Source of the DNA: Acanthochromis polyacanthus
Taxonomy: Eukaryota > Chordata > Actinopteri > Pomacentridae
Reading direction: 5' to 3'
Assembly: GCF_021347895.1 (NCBI RefSeq)
Contig: NC_067132.1
Location: 6,990,338-7,054,337, forward strand
DNA length: 64,000 bases
Part shown: piece after piece, positions 41,601 through 53,213 of the stretch
How the letters are laid out: each line of letters opens with the position of its first letter
How positions within the stretch are numbered: the first letter of the stretch is position 1
Notes under the pieces: model-generated
Seen by the model: only the letters and a program-made list of their open reading frames with translations
The model's database searches: none
Told to the model about the DNA's origin: nothing
Translations under genes and position numbers: made by a program

Positions 41601-41760
41601 TCACTTTCCACAGTGCTGTGAGTAAAGTTTGGTGCAGATAAACCTGTCGCCTGCTGCTCAAGCGATGACGATAATATGTGACCGTTTCTGGGGATGACAA
41701 AATGTTTCTTAAAACCCCAATGGCTTGCTGAAGCGCTCGGGACTCCTCTCCACCTGCCAT
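41601..41760 (-). CDS. short exon-like ORF in the right palindrome arm
   Basis: ATG at 41760 opens MAGGEESRALQQAIGVLRNI and runs about 53 codons to LLTALWK, where AAA|GTGAGATG looks like a splice donor just before an in-frame TGA. The same exon is present in the left arm (start 40214) but is cut by the 1049-bp insertion. Function unknown; probably the first exon of the parental transposon's gene. Confidence 0.35.
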
Positions 41761-41984
41761 GGTAACCGTTACCTGAACATCACCGCCCACTTGAGCTTTT
41801 CAGCCAATCACAGCGCAAAAAACGATGGACTTCCTTTTCCACTATACTTACTTCCTATTCCACTATTTTCTCTCGCACATACATACATTCTCCTCTCACA
41901 CACCTACATTCTCCTCTTACATACATACATTCTTCTCTTTCATGCATATATTTTCTTTGTACATATACATATATGTCTATTTAT

Positions 41985-42305
41985 TCCGGAGAATGTATGA
42001 ATGTGAAAGGAGAATGTAAGTACGTGCAAGTGTGACAATATATGCATGTGAGAGAAGAATGTTTGTGTGTGCATGAGTGAAAATGTATGTATGTGAAAGC
42101 AGAATGTGTGTGTGCGTGAATATTAAAATATATGTATGTGAAAGAAGAATGTATGTGTGTGCAAGGAAAATATATGTGTGTGAAAGGAGAATGTATGTGT
42201 GTGAGAGGAGAATGTATGCGTGTAAGAGTGAAAATATATGTGTGTGAAAGGAGAATGTATGTGTGTCACAGGAGAATGTATGTGAGTATGAGAGAAAATA
42301 TATGT
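41985..42305. repeat. subterminal repeats, right arm
   Basis: Inverse of the left array (core AAAGGAGAATGTATGTGTG). Confidence 0.8.
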
Positions 42306-42499
42306 GTGTGAGAGGACGAGAATGAATTAAGTCTTGTACGGCCCCTCAGAGTGCATTCTATTTATTTGTGGTCTTTAATTCACACCTTTGAAACCAGTTA
42401 CAAATCTAAGACCCTTCACAAACACCAGATACAACAGAATCCCAACAGGATCAATCATGAAGACGTCAGGAGATCACAGGAAGGATAGATGAAGCAGAG

Positions 42500-44957
42500 T
42501 CAGATCCACAGACACTGACCCAGCAACCTCCACTGACTCAGCGACCGGAGGAACAAACTCTATTGAGTTTTGGTAGATGCCGGTGTGGTGGGTCTGGCAT
42601 GCATGAAAACCTCTACCAAAAAAAAGAGCTGTCTCCTCCAGCCCAAGGAGGTCCACACAGCCCCCCCGCAGGGACCACCGGCCGGAGAGCCAAATCCCCA
42701 AGGCCTGCGCAGCAGAACGGGCCATAGCAGACGCACGCGGTGCCCCACTGGCCCACAGCCCCACCTCTCCCACGACCACCCGCCCGCCCACCCACCCCCA
42801 CCACTCCCCACCACTCCCCACCACTCCCCACAACCCGACTCCCCCCGCCCCAGCCCCCAAACCCCCACCACCCACCCACAGCACCCCCCTCCCCCACCAC
42901 GTCGCCCCCCACAACCCCCCCAACCCCTCCCACACACCAGGCCGCCCCCCCATCCAGCCACCCCCCCACCCCCTCCCGCCATCATCACCACGCCCAAATC
43001 TGGGAGGTCACTCGCTCCCAGGAACCAGCGCTGAGGGATCGGGCTACAGCACTGCAAAGGCAACCGAGCCCAGCTCACCCACAGCCGCCTGGAAGAATGT
43101 AATACCGAGGGAGGGGGGGAGAGGAAGGAGCACCAGGGGAGGCCCAACAACCCAGGCCCTCAGGCCTGGCAGGGAGAGGCCTCGGAGGTCACGCTAGTAA
43201 ACCTATTGTGATGTAACCCTGTTACTGATTCACCAGCTCCCCGACTGGTGAACACTAACCCTGCACCATGAATGTGACCCACCCAAGTGTACATACAAGT
43301 GTGTGTGGTGCAATAAAATTGGGAGCGGGTGAGGCAGAGCACAGGGCAACGAACCCCCCACTCCAGTCTCCCTGAAAGCTCAAAATGTAAATGTGTATGT
43401 AGTGCGTTAAAATTGGGGGAAGTAGTGGCGGGGTGGGGGCATAGATGGGGAACCACAGTACAACATTGCACTGGGGCCTGTCCCATCTAATGATGCCCCA
43501 CCCCATAACCACCCATTCCCAATGTAGTGTGGTGCATTAAAATTGGAGGGAAATTGTGGAGCAAGAATCGTAAATCTCCACCCCCTCAAGGAATGTGTTG
43601 TGTGACCTAGGTGTCTATTTACAAGGTGTATTGTGCGAAGCTAGTGAAGTGAGTTAAGAGGAGCGATCAGTGGGGCCCCACCCAGCCAGGCGGAGGGAGG
43701 TGCGCGCCCGCCCAGAGCCTCCCTATCATCCCCCCTCCCCACCAACAGCTCCGGCACCCCAGCGGACAGATGGTGCGGCAGGGCAAGGGTGTGGCAGGGC
43801 GAGGATCACTCGCACCCCGTCTCTGGAGCCCACCCAGGGTGTCGGGAGGGCAAACATTGAATTGGAATGGGCTAGGCCAGCACACCCCTGTGCACTGCAC
43901 CCTGTCCCCAGAGCCAGACAGCCAGGCCAGAGATAATGGAACCTCCCCCCCTCTGCCCCCTCACCCCCCCATCCCATACCCACTCCCCCATCCCACACCC
44001 ACCTCCCACCCTACTCCCCGGTGGGAGGACAGAAGGCATGAGAAGGAGGGGGAGGAGGAGACGACAAGGAAGGAGAGGAAAGGCAGCAGAGCAGGAGGAT
44101 GAGGGGGAGGGAGGAGGGAGGGGGCGAGGGAGAGGGGACAAGGAGGTGGAGGAAGACGGGAGGAGGGAGGCGAGGGGGGAAAGAGGGCGAGGAGGGGGAG
44201 AGGACACGGTACCACAGATCACTGTTCAGTCCACCAGACTGGACAGATCGGACAGATCGGAACCGCAACTGCTAGCCGAAGAGCAGCAGGTCATGCCGGG
44301 ACAGCGCCGCCCCAAGCTCCCCGGGCAGCACCCCAGCACAGCACCCCCCACGGGCACCGGGCGACGGCCGAGATGCATGCCCGACCCAGCAGAGACCCGG
44401 GGAGTAAGGCCAGCCACGCTGAGCCACAAGGGACAGCACCTGGAAAGTTAGCCAAGCATGCAGTGACACCAAGCTAACCATTCGTGCATATAGAGAGAGA
44501 ATCCTGAGGAGTTGATGACTGTAAGGTGTCGTTGATGTGGCCCGTTCGGTCCTGCTAACAGCGACTGGGTTCTAACTGAAGACAATCATTAGTTACACAA
44601 TGCCAAAGTACATAAGCAGTAACATATATTAGGGTGCTGTCGTGGCTCTTGCTAACAGGCAGAATCAGGTTACCAGTTTTAAAGTAAGGGAGTTAATATA
44701 CGGTGACCATGTTTGTACAAAATTTGACAACTGATTTTTATTTGAAGCAGAGATTTTCTCCATTGAAATGTGATCTATTAGGAGGTTCAACCAGAGGTTG
44801 ATGCTCAGAGTTTGCTTATTTTTCCAATTAACAAGGATTGGGGTTTTTTTGGCGATGGCTACGAGTAAGGATTGAGATTATTTGCGTGGTAGGTCAGTTA
44901 TTGTTAAGTCGCCGAGTAAACACAGGCGTGGAGATAAAGGAATCCTGCAGTTATTAT
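42500..44957 (+). mobile_element. C-rich 5' part of an L1/Tx1-type LINE
   Basis: Strongly strand-biased sequence: C-rich at 42.66-42.98 kb (iterated CCACCACTCCCCA), then GTGTGGTGCAATAAAATTGG modules repeated near 43.31, 43.40 and 43.53 kb, then a G/A-rich block at 44.04-44.20 kb. Its position directly before L1-type ORF2 sequence and its composition suggest LINE 5' UTR or decayed ORF1. The proline-rich frames here are compositional. Borders uncertain. Confidence 0.45.
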
Positions 44958-46595
44958 ATCGTTGGATGCAGAAAAAGCCTTTGACAAAGTTAACTGGTCC
45001 TTCCTCTTTGCTGTTCTAAATAAACATGGCTTTGGAGAGTCATTTATTCACTGGGTATCAGCACTATATGATTCTCCCAAAGTCACTGTCACTACTAATG
45101 GAATCACCTCAAAGACCTTCACCTTACAGAGAGGCACCAGACAGGGCTGCCCACTCTCTCCTCTATTATTTGCAATATTCATTGAGCCGCTGGCAACAGC
45201 TGTGCGCCAGGATGTCAGGATCCAAGGAATCCGCTCTGGGGCAACATAACACAAAATAAATTTATACGCAGATGATATATTACTTTATTTAGAAGAACCT
45301 GCTGCCTCATTAAGAGAAGTATTCAACTTAATATCTAAATTTTCACATTTATCAGATTATTCCATAAATTGGACAAAATCAACATTACTTCCAATCACAG
45401 AAAATTCATGGAATCCTGCAGACCAGGACCCTCACTACTCTTTCCCTACAGGCAATTTAAAATACTTAGGCATAAAAATTTCACCTAAATTATCTGAATT
45501 AACTCACTTACATTTTGCCCCACTACTGGATAATATCAGCAGTGATCTACAGCACTGGAATAATCTCCTTATATCTCTTCTGGGACGAATAGCTACTATT
45601 AAAATGAAATCCTACCAAAATAAATTATTTCTTTTCAATGATTCCATTCAAACCAACGTCCAACTGGTTCCAGTCGCTGGACTCGGCTATCACAAAATTC
45701 TACTGGAATAATAAAATAGCAAAAATCAGTCTATCTACTCTTCAGAGAAGTAAATCCAAAGGAGGTCTAGAGGCACCAAATTTTATGGATTATTATTTAG
45801 CTAACCAGCTACAATATCTTAATCTATGGACACAACCTAACAGAGATGCCAACTGTTGGTTAGAATTAGAACAGAAGGATTGCAACAGCCTCAGACTTCC
45901 AGACATACTTTTTATTACAACATCCATCAAACGACACAACTGTTTTATAAACGCAATGATTTCCTCCACCTTGACCGCTTGGTGGAAGGCATTAGAAACT
46001 ACAAACTCCAAATTGGAGCCCTGTGAGTTCTCTCCCATTTGGCACAACCCTGACTTTCAGGTTAACAATCAGCCGCTTCATTTGGTTGTTTGGGAGAAAA
46101 ATGGAATTACACATCTTCACCACCTCTTTTCAGATAATATGTTCATGTCATAAACACTTGCTTCAAAAATACAAAAATGGGAATTTTTTACATTATCTAC
46201 AAGTTAAAAATAATATTAAGAAAAGAATCCCAACACTTCAAGGCACGCTCCAGCCACCTCCATTAGCTAAAGCTATCACAAAGCTTTCTCTGACAACAAC
46301 TAAAACCCTCTCTAAAATGTATAAGCTACTCTCAAGCACTGATACAATATATTTAGCCATCTCTAAATGGGAGTCAGACCTATCTATATCTCTGGAACCA
46401 GACTTTTGGACTCAAATTTGTGATAATGCATTTAAAATGAAAAAACACACAAACTTACAACTCATCCAATACAAAATCCTCCATAGAACATATATTACTC
46501 AATACATGATGAAGAAAATGGGATTCTCCGACTCTGACATCTGTCTCCAGTGCTCCCAGAACACCGCTGATACTTATTTTCATGCTGTATGGCTG
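44958..46595 (+). pseudogene. L1/Tx1-type LINE ORF2 (reverse transcriptase to C-terminus), decayed
   Basis: SLDAEKAFDKVNW opens the RT palm; RGTRQGCPLSPLLFAIFIEP and the catalytic YADD (45265-45276) follow. A stop at 45247-45249 and frameshifts near 45635 and 46050-46150 break the frame. The C-terminal part is readable to CLQCSQNTADTYFHAVWL, where an RTE element has inserted. The endonuclease and the first part of RT are missing, apparently by internal deletion joined to the 5' region. Confidence 0.85.
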
Positions 46596-46690
46596 AGCCG
46601 CAAGGGACACAAGCCAGTGTCTTATTGTGCCGGTCCCAAGCCCGGATAAATACATAGGGTTGTGTCAGGAAGGGCCTCCGACGTACAACT

Positions 46691-48182
46691 TTGGCCAAAT
46701 CAATCATGCGAATCAAATGTATGACTTCCATACCGGATCGGTCAAGGCCCGGGTTAACAACGACCGCCATCGGAGCTGTCGACTTACAGGGTGCCGGTGG
46801 AAAATGGACGACTGTTGGTCGAAGAAGGAGGGGAGGAAGGTGTGTTCGTAGGAAGAGAGAGAAGAGGAACACCAAGAGTCTAGGACTGAGAGTAGGGACT
46901 TTGAATGTTGGAACTATGACAGAAAAAGATAGAGAGCTGGTTGACATGATGCAGAGGAGGAAGGTGGACATACTGTGTGTCCAGGAGACCAGGTGGAAAG
47001 GTAGTAAAGCTAGAAGTCTAGGAGCAGGGTTCAAGTTGTTCTATCATGGTGTAGATAGGAAGAGAAATGGAGTAAGGAGGAGTTTGTTAGGAATGTCCTG
47101 GAGGTAAAAAGAGTGTCAGATCGAGTGATGAGCCTGAAGCTAGAATCGAAGGTGTGATGTTCAATGTTGTTAGTGGGTATGCTCCACAGGTAGGATGTGA
47201 GCTGGATGAGAAGCAGAAATTCTGGTTGGACCTTGATGAAGTGATGCAGAGCATCCCTAGAAGTGAGAAAGTTGTCATTGGTGCAGACTTCAATGGACAT
47301 GTTGGTGCAGGAAACAGAGATGATGAGGAGGTCATGGGCAGGTTTGGTATCCAGGAGAGGAACGCAGAAGGACAGATGGTGGTTGACTTTGCAAAAAGAA
47401 TGGAAATGGCTGTAGTGAATACTTTCTTCCAGAAGAGGCAGGAACATAGGGTGACCTATAAGAGTGGAAGTAGGAGCACACAGGTAGACTACATCTTGCG
47501 TAGACGGTGTAATCTGAAGGAGATCAGTGACTGCAAAGTAGTGGTAGGTGAGAGTGTAGCCAGACAGCATAGGATGGTGGTGTGTAGGATGACCCTGGTG
47601 GTGAAGAAGATGAAGAGGGCAAAGGCAGAGCAAAGGACCAAATGGTGGAAGCTGAAAAAGGAAGAGTGTTGTATGACTTTCAGGAAAGAGTTGAGGCAGG
47701 CTTTGGATGGTCAGGAGGTGCTTCCAGATGACTGGACAACTACAGCAAATGTGATCAGGGAGACAGGTCGGAGAGTACTTGGTGTGTCATCTGGAAGGAA
47801 AGGAGATAAGGAGACTTGGTGGTGGAATGAGGAGGTGCAGGAGTGGATCCAGAGAAAGAGGTTAGCTGAGAAGAAGTGGGACACTGAGAGGACTGAAGAC
47901 AGTAGACAGGAGTACAGGGAGATGCAGCGTAAGGTGAAAGTAGAGGTGGCAAAGGCCAAACAAGGGGCTTACGATGACTTGTATGCTAGGTTGGACAGTA
48001 AGGAGGGAGAGACTGACCTGTATAGGTTGGCAAGGCAGAGAGACAGAGATGGGAAGGACGTGCAGCAGGTTAGGGTGATAAAGGATAAGGATGGAAGTGT
48101 GTTGACAGGTGCCAATAGTGTGATGGGAAGATGGAAAGAGTACTCTGAAGAGTTGATGAACGAGGAACATGAGAGAGAATGA
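46691..48182 (+). pseudogene. RTE ORF, endonuclease part
   Basis: LRVGTLNVGTMTEKDREL and VDILCVQETRWKG give the N-terminal endonuclease motifs. After a frameshift near 47090 the frame continues VVSGYAPQVGCELDEKQKFW, VVIGADFNGHVGAGNRDDEE (catalytic DFNGH) and STQVDYILRRR. Stop TGA at 48180-48182 interrupts the frame before the RT domain. Confidence 0.85.
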
Positions 48183-49642
48183 AGAGTAGAAGAGGTGACC
48201 GTTGTGGACCAGGAAGTAGCAAAGATTAGTAAGGATGAAGTGAGGAGGGCATTGAAGAGGATGAAGAGTGGAAAGGCACTTGGTCCTGATGATATACCTG
48301 TGGAGGTATGGAAGTGTCTCGGAGAGGTCGCAGTAGAGTTTCTGACTGGGTTGTTCAACAGGATCTTAGATAGTGAGAAGATGCCCGAGGAATGGAGGAG
48401 AAGTGTGCTGGTGACCATCTTTAAGAACAAGGGAGATGTGCGGAGTTGTGGCAACTACAGAGGAATAAAGCTGATGAGCCACACAATGAAGCTATGGGAA
48501 AGAGTAGTTGAAGCTAGACTAAGGGCAGAGGTGCATATCTGTGAGCAGCAGTATGGTTTCATGCCAAGAAAGAGTACAACAGATGCAATATTTGCTTTGA
48601 GGATGTTGATAGAGAAGTACAGAGAAGGTCAGAAGGAGCTGCATTGTGTCTTTGTAGATCTGGAGAAAGTTTATGACAGGGTGCCCAGAGAGGAACTGTG
48701 GTTTTGTATGAGGAAGTCTGGAGTGACAGAGAAGTATGTTAGAGTGGTGCAGGACATGTATGAGGACTGTAAGACAGTGGTGAGGTGTGCTGTAGGAGTA
48801 ACAGAGGAGTTCAAGGTGGAGGTGGGACTACATCAGCTATGGTGATGGACAGGATGACAGACGAGGTTAGACAGGAGTCTCCATGGACTATGATGTTGCA
48901 GATGACATTGTGATCTGTAGTGAGAGCAGGGAACAGGTGGAGGAGAAGCTAGAGGCATGGAGGTTTGCCCTGGAAAGGAGAGGAATGAAGGTTAGCCGCA
49001 GCAAGACGGAGTATCTGTGTTTGAATGAGAGGGACCCAAGTGGAAGAGTGAGGTTACAGGGAGAAGAGGTCAAGAAGGTGGAGGATTTTAAGTACTTAGG
49101 GTCAACAGTCCAGAGCAATGGAGAGTGTGGAAAAGAGGTGAAGAAGCGTGTACAGGCAGGCTGGAACGGCTGGAGAAAAGTGTCAGGTGTGATGTGTGAT
49201 AGAAGAGTTTCAGCTAAAATGAAAGGAAAGGTTTACAAAACTGTGGTGAGACCAGCCATGGTGTTTGGTCTGGAGACAGTGTCCCTGAGGAAAAGACAGG
49301 AGGCAGAGCTGGAGGTAGCAGAACTGAAGATGCTGAGGTTTCTCTTGGGAGTGACCAGGATGGACAGGATCAGGAATGACTACATCAGCACATGTTAGAG
49401 GCTTTGGAGATAAAGTCAGAGAGGCCAGACTGAGATGGTTCGGACATGTCCAGAGGAGAGAGAGTGAATATATTGGTAGAAGGATGCTGAGTTTCCCACT
49501 GCCAGGCAGGAGGCCTAGAGGAAGACCAAAGAGGAGGTTTATGGATGTGGTTAAAGAGGACATGAAGGTAGTTGGTGTGAGAGAAGAAGATCCAGCAGAC
49601 AGGGTTAGATGGAGGCAATTGATTCGCTGTGGTGACCCCTGA
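48183..49642 (+). pseudogene. RTE ORF, reverse transcriptase part
   Basis: Same frame as the upstream part after the TGA: GKALGPDDIPVEVWKCLGE, NYRGIKLMSHTMKLWERVV, FVDLEKVYDRVPREELW. Around 48835 about 30 nt are missing, removing the segment that normally follows VGLHQ, and a one-base loss near 48893 shifts the frame before ADDIVICSESREQ. A further shift near 49390 precedes RLRWFGHVQRRESEYIGRRM. Inactive. Confidence 0.87.
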
Positions 49643-49684
49643 AGGGAAAAACCGAAAGGAAAAGAAGAAGAAGAAGAATGGCTG

Positions 49685-49850
49685 TGCACCCCCGTTAAAA
49701 ATTTCTGGACTAACATCTCAGAACTTGGAAAAAAAGTGATGAAAAGTACTTGGAGAGTTAAAGAACTGTACGTCCAAATGGAGGGGCGAACCCTATATCT
49801 AATTCCAGTCTCATCTGTTTATTTCATAAACAGCGTCTACTAAGACCTGC
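49685..49850 (+). pseudogene. L1-type LINE remainder after the RTE insertion
   Basis: CTPVKNFWTNISELGKKVMK continues the L1 ORF2 C-terminus read up to 46588. The end of the element is not clear. Confidence 0.6.
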
Positions 49851-51390
49851 TATTTGGAATGGCAAGGAACATTTCAGAGGAACAAAGATGCTGTAGTGCA
49901 CATGTCTGGAGAAGACAGGAAGAAATACTGCTGCCAAAAGAGTTTCACAACAACATATGTTATAACTACACTGCTCCAAGGCACAAAGTCTTCTATTTTC
50001 AAAAAAAATGACTGCAATGTTTTCATCCCAATAATAACTTTTACCTAAATCTAACCAATTAATGGTATTGTATAAACAAAACTAAACAAACCACAGGTAA
50101 AAACAGCGTCAGAGCATCATGGAATCCAGCAGAACGCTCACAGCGGGTCAAACCTGGCCTCCTAGGTGAGTCCTGAGCTGCTCATTAGAACTTTACTGCT
50201 GGTTTTAAGTGCATGACATCAGAAACTCATAAGACAACAGGTCTGTGAGTTCAATGATGTTGATCCAGACCAACAGAGAAGAACAGGCCACAAATACAGC
50301 CACCATTGTACAGCCTTTGCTGTGAAGATATTAGGTTTCTGCGCTGAGTCGACTGAAACGCTGTTGGATGTGTGACTGTTCCACTGAGATTACTCTGGGT
50401 AGCATGTATGCCAAAAAGTTACTGAGTAATATAGAAATAAATATGTGTAAAGTAGTTCCTTGGGTAGTGTCTGACAGAGAGCAGCACCAGAAGAATTAAT
50501 ATTATCACCCAACCTGTCTTAAAGCTGTACGACCGAACCGCAGCTCTCCATTCAGCTCTCTGGAGCTTTTATTAAACGTGACATCCTGCCTGTTGAAAAC
50601 TTTGTCGGGGTCTCAGAAGGGAGTGAACAAAGAGAAACTGAGCGGTTAGCGGCAGCTGAAGGCCTGTCAGGCAGCATCCATCTGCTTGGTCGGGTGTTGA
50701 TTGTTCTGGAAGGATTCCTTTTCTCACATTGTGTGAGATTCATTTGGAGGAAGGCTTGAATAGATGGGTGTGAACTCTCAAAAAAAGACAATAACAAAAA
50801 TTAACTCAGTCCAAGCATGAAGACAAATGGATCCTGAAACAAAACAATTCCTCAGAGCTCAGCTATAATATTTTTATCCACACGTTCATTACCATCTTTT
50901 CGTTTGGCTCTTTATTCCAGTTTAGACTGAAGCAGTTGGACCAAAGACATTTTCAATCACCTGCAGTCCAAAAGCTCCAATCATCTTGGGAGTGTGTGTC
51001 ATATGAAAAGTCCTGCTCACATCAGCCACAAGAGAGCTGGTACAGTTAGGAAGAGCTAGAACTGGATGTCCATTTGGATTTTCATGTTTTTATAAAGATG
51101 TGTGAAACCTCATCCACAAACATTTAATGAACACGGGCACTGAGAAACAAACAGTTTTAGCGAAACGCTGCCAGCAGCTGGATATTAAATGCTGTCAGTG
51201 GAGATCAATGGTTGACAATCGCCTACTCCATTACAACAACACGCACTCTCACATGCACACACAAGTCTTTTGTATCTGAAGTGCTCCTGCATCAGTGGAG
51301 TGAAACTATAAACCTCCTGTCAGCTTCACTACTGGTTGTTTTCTGGAAAATCAAAGGAACAGCTCATTAGACAGACTCCTGGAGAGCACG
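49851..51390. other. no gene recognised
   Basis: Ordinary A+T-rich sequence with a few short frames and no recognisable repeat. Confidence 0.5.

Positions 51391-51391
<1 letters not shown>

Positions 51392-51473
<82 letters not shown>
51392..51473. repeat. (TG)n microsatellite
   Basis: About 41 perfect TG units. Confidence 0.97.
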
Positions 51474-51475
<2 letters not shown>

Positions 51476-51692
51476 TGAAGGAATGAACACAGACATTTAT
51501 GAATGCTACAGATTTTTTTTTCCATTTGATAATACTCCAGTGTCTGTGCCTGATATGTCTCCATGGATGTAGCTGTATATGATACAGGTGATAATGATGT
51601 TCTGCAGAGTTCTAATTCCAAACCAACCTCAGACTCAAACCATTATGAATGTACTCTACTAAAAGGCCTCATGTGTATCTTCATCTCATCTA

Positions 51693-53213
51693 TAGGTCAA
51701 TATCAGTATAAAGTGCCTTTTGGACTTTGCCATTTCCCCCCAAAAAATTTGCAATTTTCCACCAAATTTCATATTCATTGTATTAAGTAGATGTTATGCT
51801 TTCAGAAATGCATATTGGTCAAGCTCCCACACTTTTTATAGATTAACTGCAAGCAGAAAATGTACGTACAAACAGCAAAATATGTCCCCCCTGTCACGGA
51901 CAATTTCAAAGTAGAATAAATAAATTGCAATTACATAGTGATTATAAAATGTACATTTTCAGAACTCTTTTTGGTCCCTTTCTCAATAATGTATTTTAGT
52001 TAATGGAAAAAGTATTTGAATAATACTGAAATTATGGCAAATCTTTTGTTCCTCTATAAAATCTGCAAGAGTTGAACTTTATTTTCTAAATAATGTATAA
52101 TAACAAAGACACTTGTTCAAACTTTTGAACAATGCTATTTGGCCCTCATATGTTTAAAAAGAAATCACAGAAAATATTTTGCTTACTTGTGAAAATAATT
52201 TGTTTATTTATATCAAACATGAAATTAACAGGGTGGACAGTGGCATGACAGGGTGGACAGTGGCATGACAGGGTAGACAGTGGCATGACAGGGTGGACTA
52301 AATGGCCTCATAAATGCAATAAATCTAAAGGAAATGCTTTTAAAAATGCCAGATGTCCTTTTCTCATGTACTACTATCAGCATTTGGCCTAAACTATGCA
52401 TATGACCTTCCTGTCATGAACCATGTCCACCCTGTCATGAAGGTTCGCTGACAGGGTGGACAATGACAGGGTGGACATTTTTGGATAACGTTAGCATTTA
52501 ATGAGCACATGGTGGACTTTTACTTAGTAACATGATTCAGTTAGCAAGCTCACTCTGTTCTGTTTAACAAATATATTTTACATTTCTGAAAGGTTTTTAT
52601 TTCAGCTGATATTTAATGATGACAGAGTGGACATGTTAAGCTTGACAACATCCAACTACACGCATTATTTGATGAAAATTACAAAACATAAGTGTAACAA
52701 CTTACTCTGAAACCAGCCACCATTTCAGTCTCCAGTGAAGAAAGAAATATTGCTAGTAGTGATGCCACTGAAACCATCAGAGGGTTTTTTAAAGGGACAG
52801 TTACCTCATAATGACAGGGTGGACAGCAATTTCAGGGACAGGTGTAAAATGTTTAAATAATTATGAAAAAAACATGTACATGATTAAAAATATTCATTTT
52901 ATCAAATAATGTCTTGTGGACAGTAAAACCATGTTAAAAAAATATCGATTTAGCATAATTTAAACACTTTTTACACACACTGTGGTTAGCAGAGCAGTGT
53001 CTGGGACATGCCAAAATCATGTGCATCCAATTAAAGAAAATAGTATCAAATGAAGGAAAAACACTTTAAGAGACTTATTTTTGTACTGATATATGTGTAA
53101 ATGTTTGTCCACTTCTAATAAGACCCCAGAGTTTCATTATTCTGCAACATTTTTGTGAAAACTGAGTGATTCTGATAAGGACGGCAAATGTACTTTATAC
53201 TGATATTGACCCC
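51693..53213. mobile_element. 1.5-kb non-autonomous DNA element with iterated 12-bp motif
   Basis: Exact 20-bp inverted ends, GGTCAATATCAGTATAAAGT at 51695-51714 and its inverse at 53192-53211, next to TA on both sides. The interior is A+T-rich with no transposase, but carries ten copies (both orientations) of ACAGGGTGGACA or one- to two-base variants. Superfamily undetermined. Confidence 0.7.
52228..52299. repeat. 20-bp tandem repeat, 3.6 units
   Basis: Units of ACAGGGTGGACAGTGGCATG at 52228, 52248 and 52268 (one substitution) and a partial fourth unit at 52288. Confidence 0.95.

Larger units (their letters stand above)
39609..42347. mobile_element. 2.7-kb near-perfect palindromic (foldback) element
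   Basis: Left arm 39609-40280 plus 41339-41505 is the inverse of right arm 41527-42347, with only a 21-nt centre (41506-41526). Sampled stretches are roughly 95% identical or better. Ends are GAGGGGCCGTAC and GTACGGCCCCTC; flanks GTGCATTAT and, 3 nt beyond the right end, GTGCATTCT suggest a 9-bp duplication (Mutator-like). Each arm has iterated subterminal repeats and one short exon-like ORF. The left arm is split by the 40281-41329 insertion. Confidence 0.85.
46596..49677 (+). mobile_element. nearly full-length RTE-type non-LTR retrotransposon
   Basis: Starts AGCCGCAAGGGACACAAGCC, ends CTGTGGTGACCCCTGAAGGG followed by an (AAG)n tail, and is flanked by ATGGCTG at 46589-46595 and 49678-49684. 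It carries an apurinic-type endonuclease and a reverse transcriptase (separate entries). Length about 3.1 kb fits RTE elements. Inserted in the ORF2 of the L1-type LINE in the same orientation. Confidence 0.9.

Noticed and set aside
41411..41621. Two 66-codon frames with nearly the same protein on opposite strands
   Set aside because: They read through the centre of the palindrome; the similarity is forced by symmetry.
39609..42347. CRISPR-like array from regularly spaced short repeats
   Set aside because: Units are contiguous degenerate repeats without unique spacers, in a eukaryotic transposon.
42474..44270. Several Pro-, Gly- or Ser-rich frames of 100-200 codons
   Set aside because: Caused by the C-rich and G/A-rich composition; frames overlap on both strands and show no domain.
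46455..49716. Long minus-strand frames opposite the RTE element
   Set aside because: Antisense shadows of a low-stop LINE coding strand.
50552..50797. 81-codon minus-strand frame as a missing kcnh6 N-terminal exon
   Set aside because: No PAS/eag motifs or plausible splice phase.
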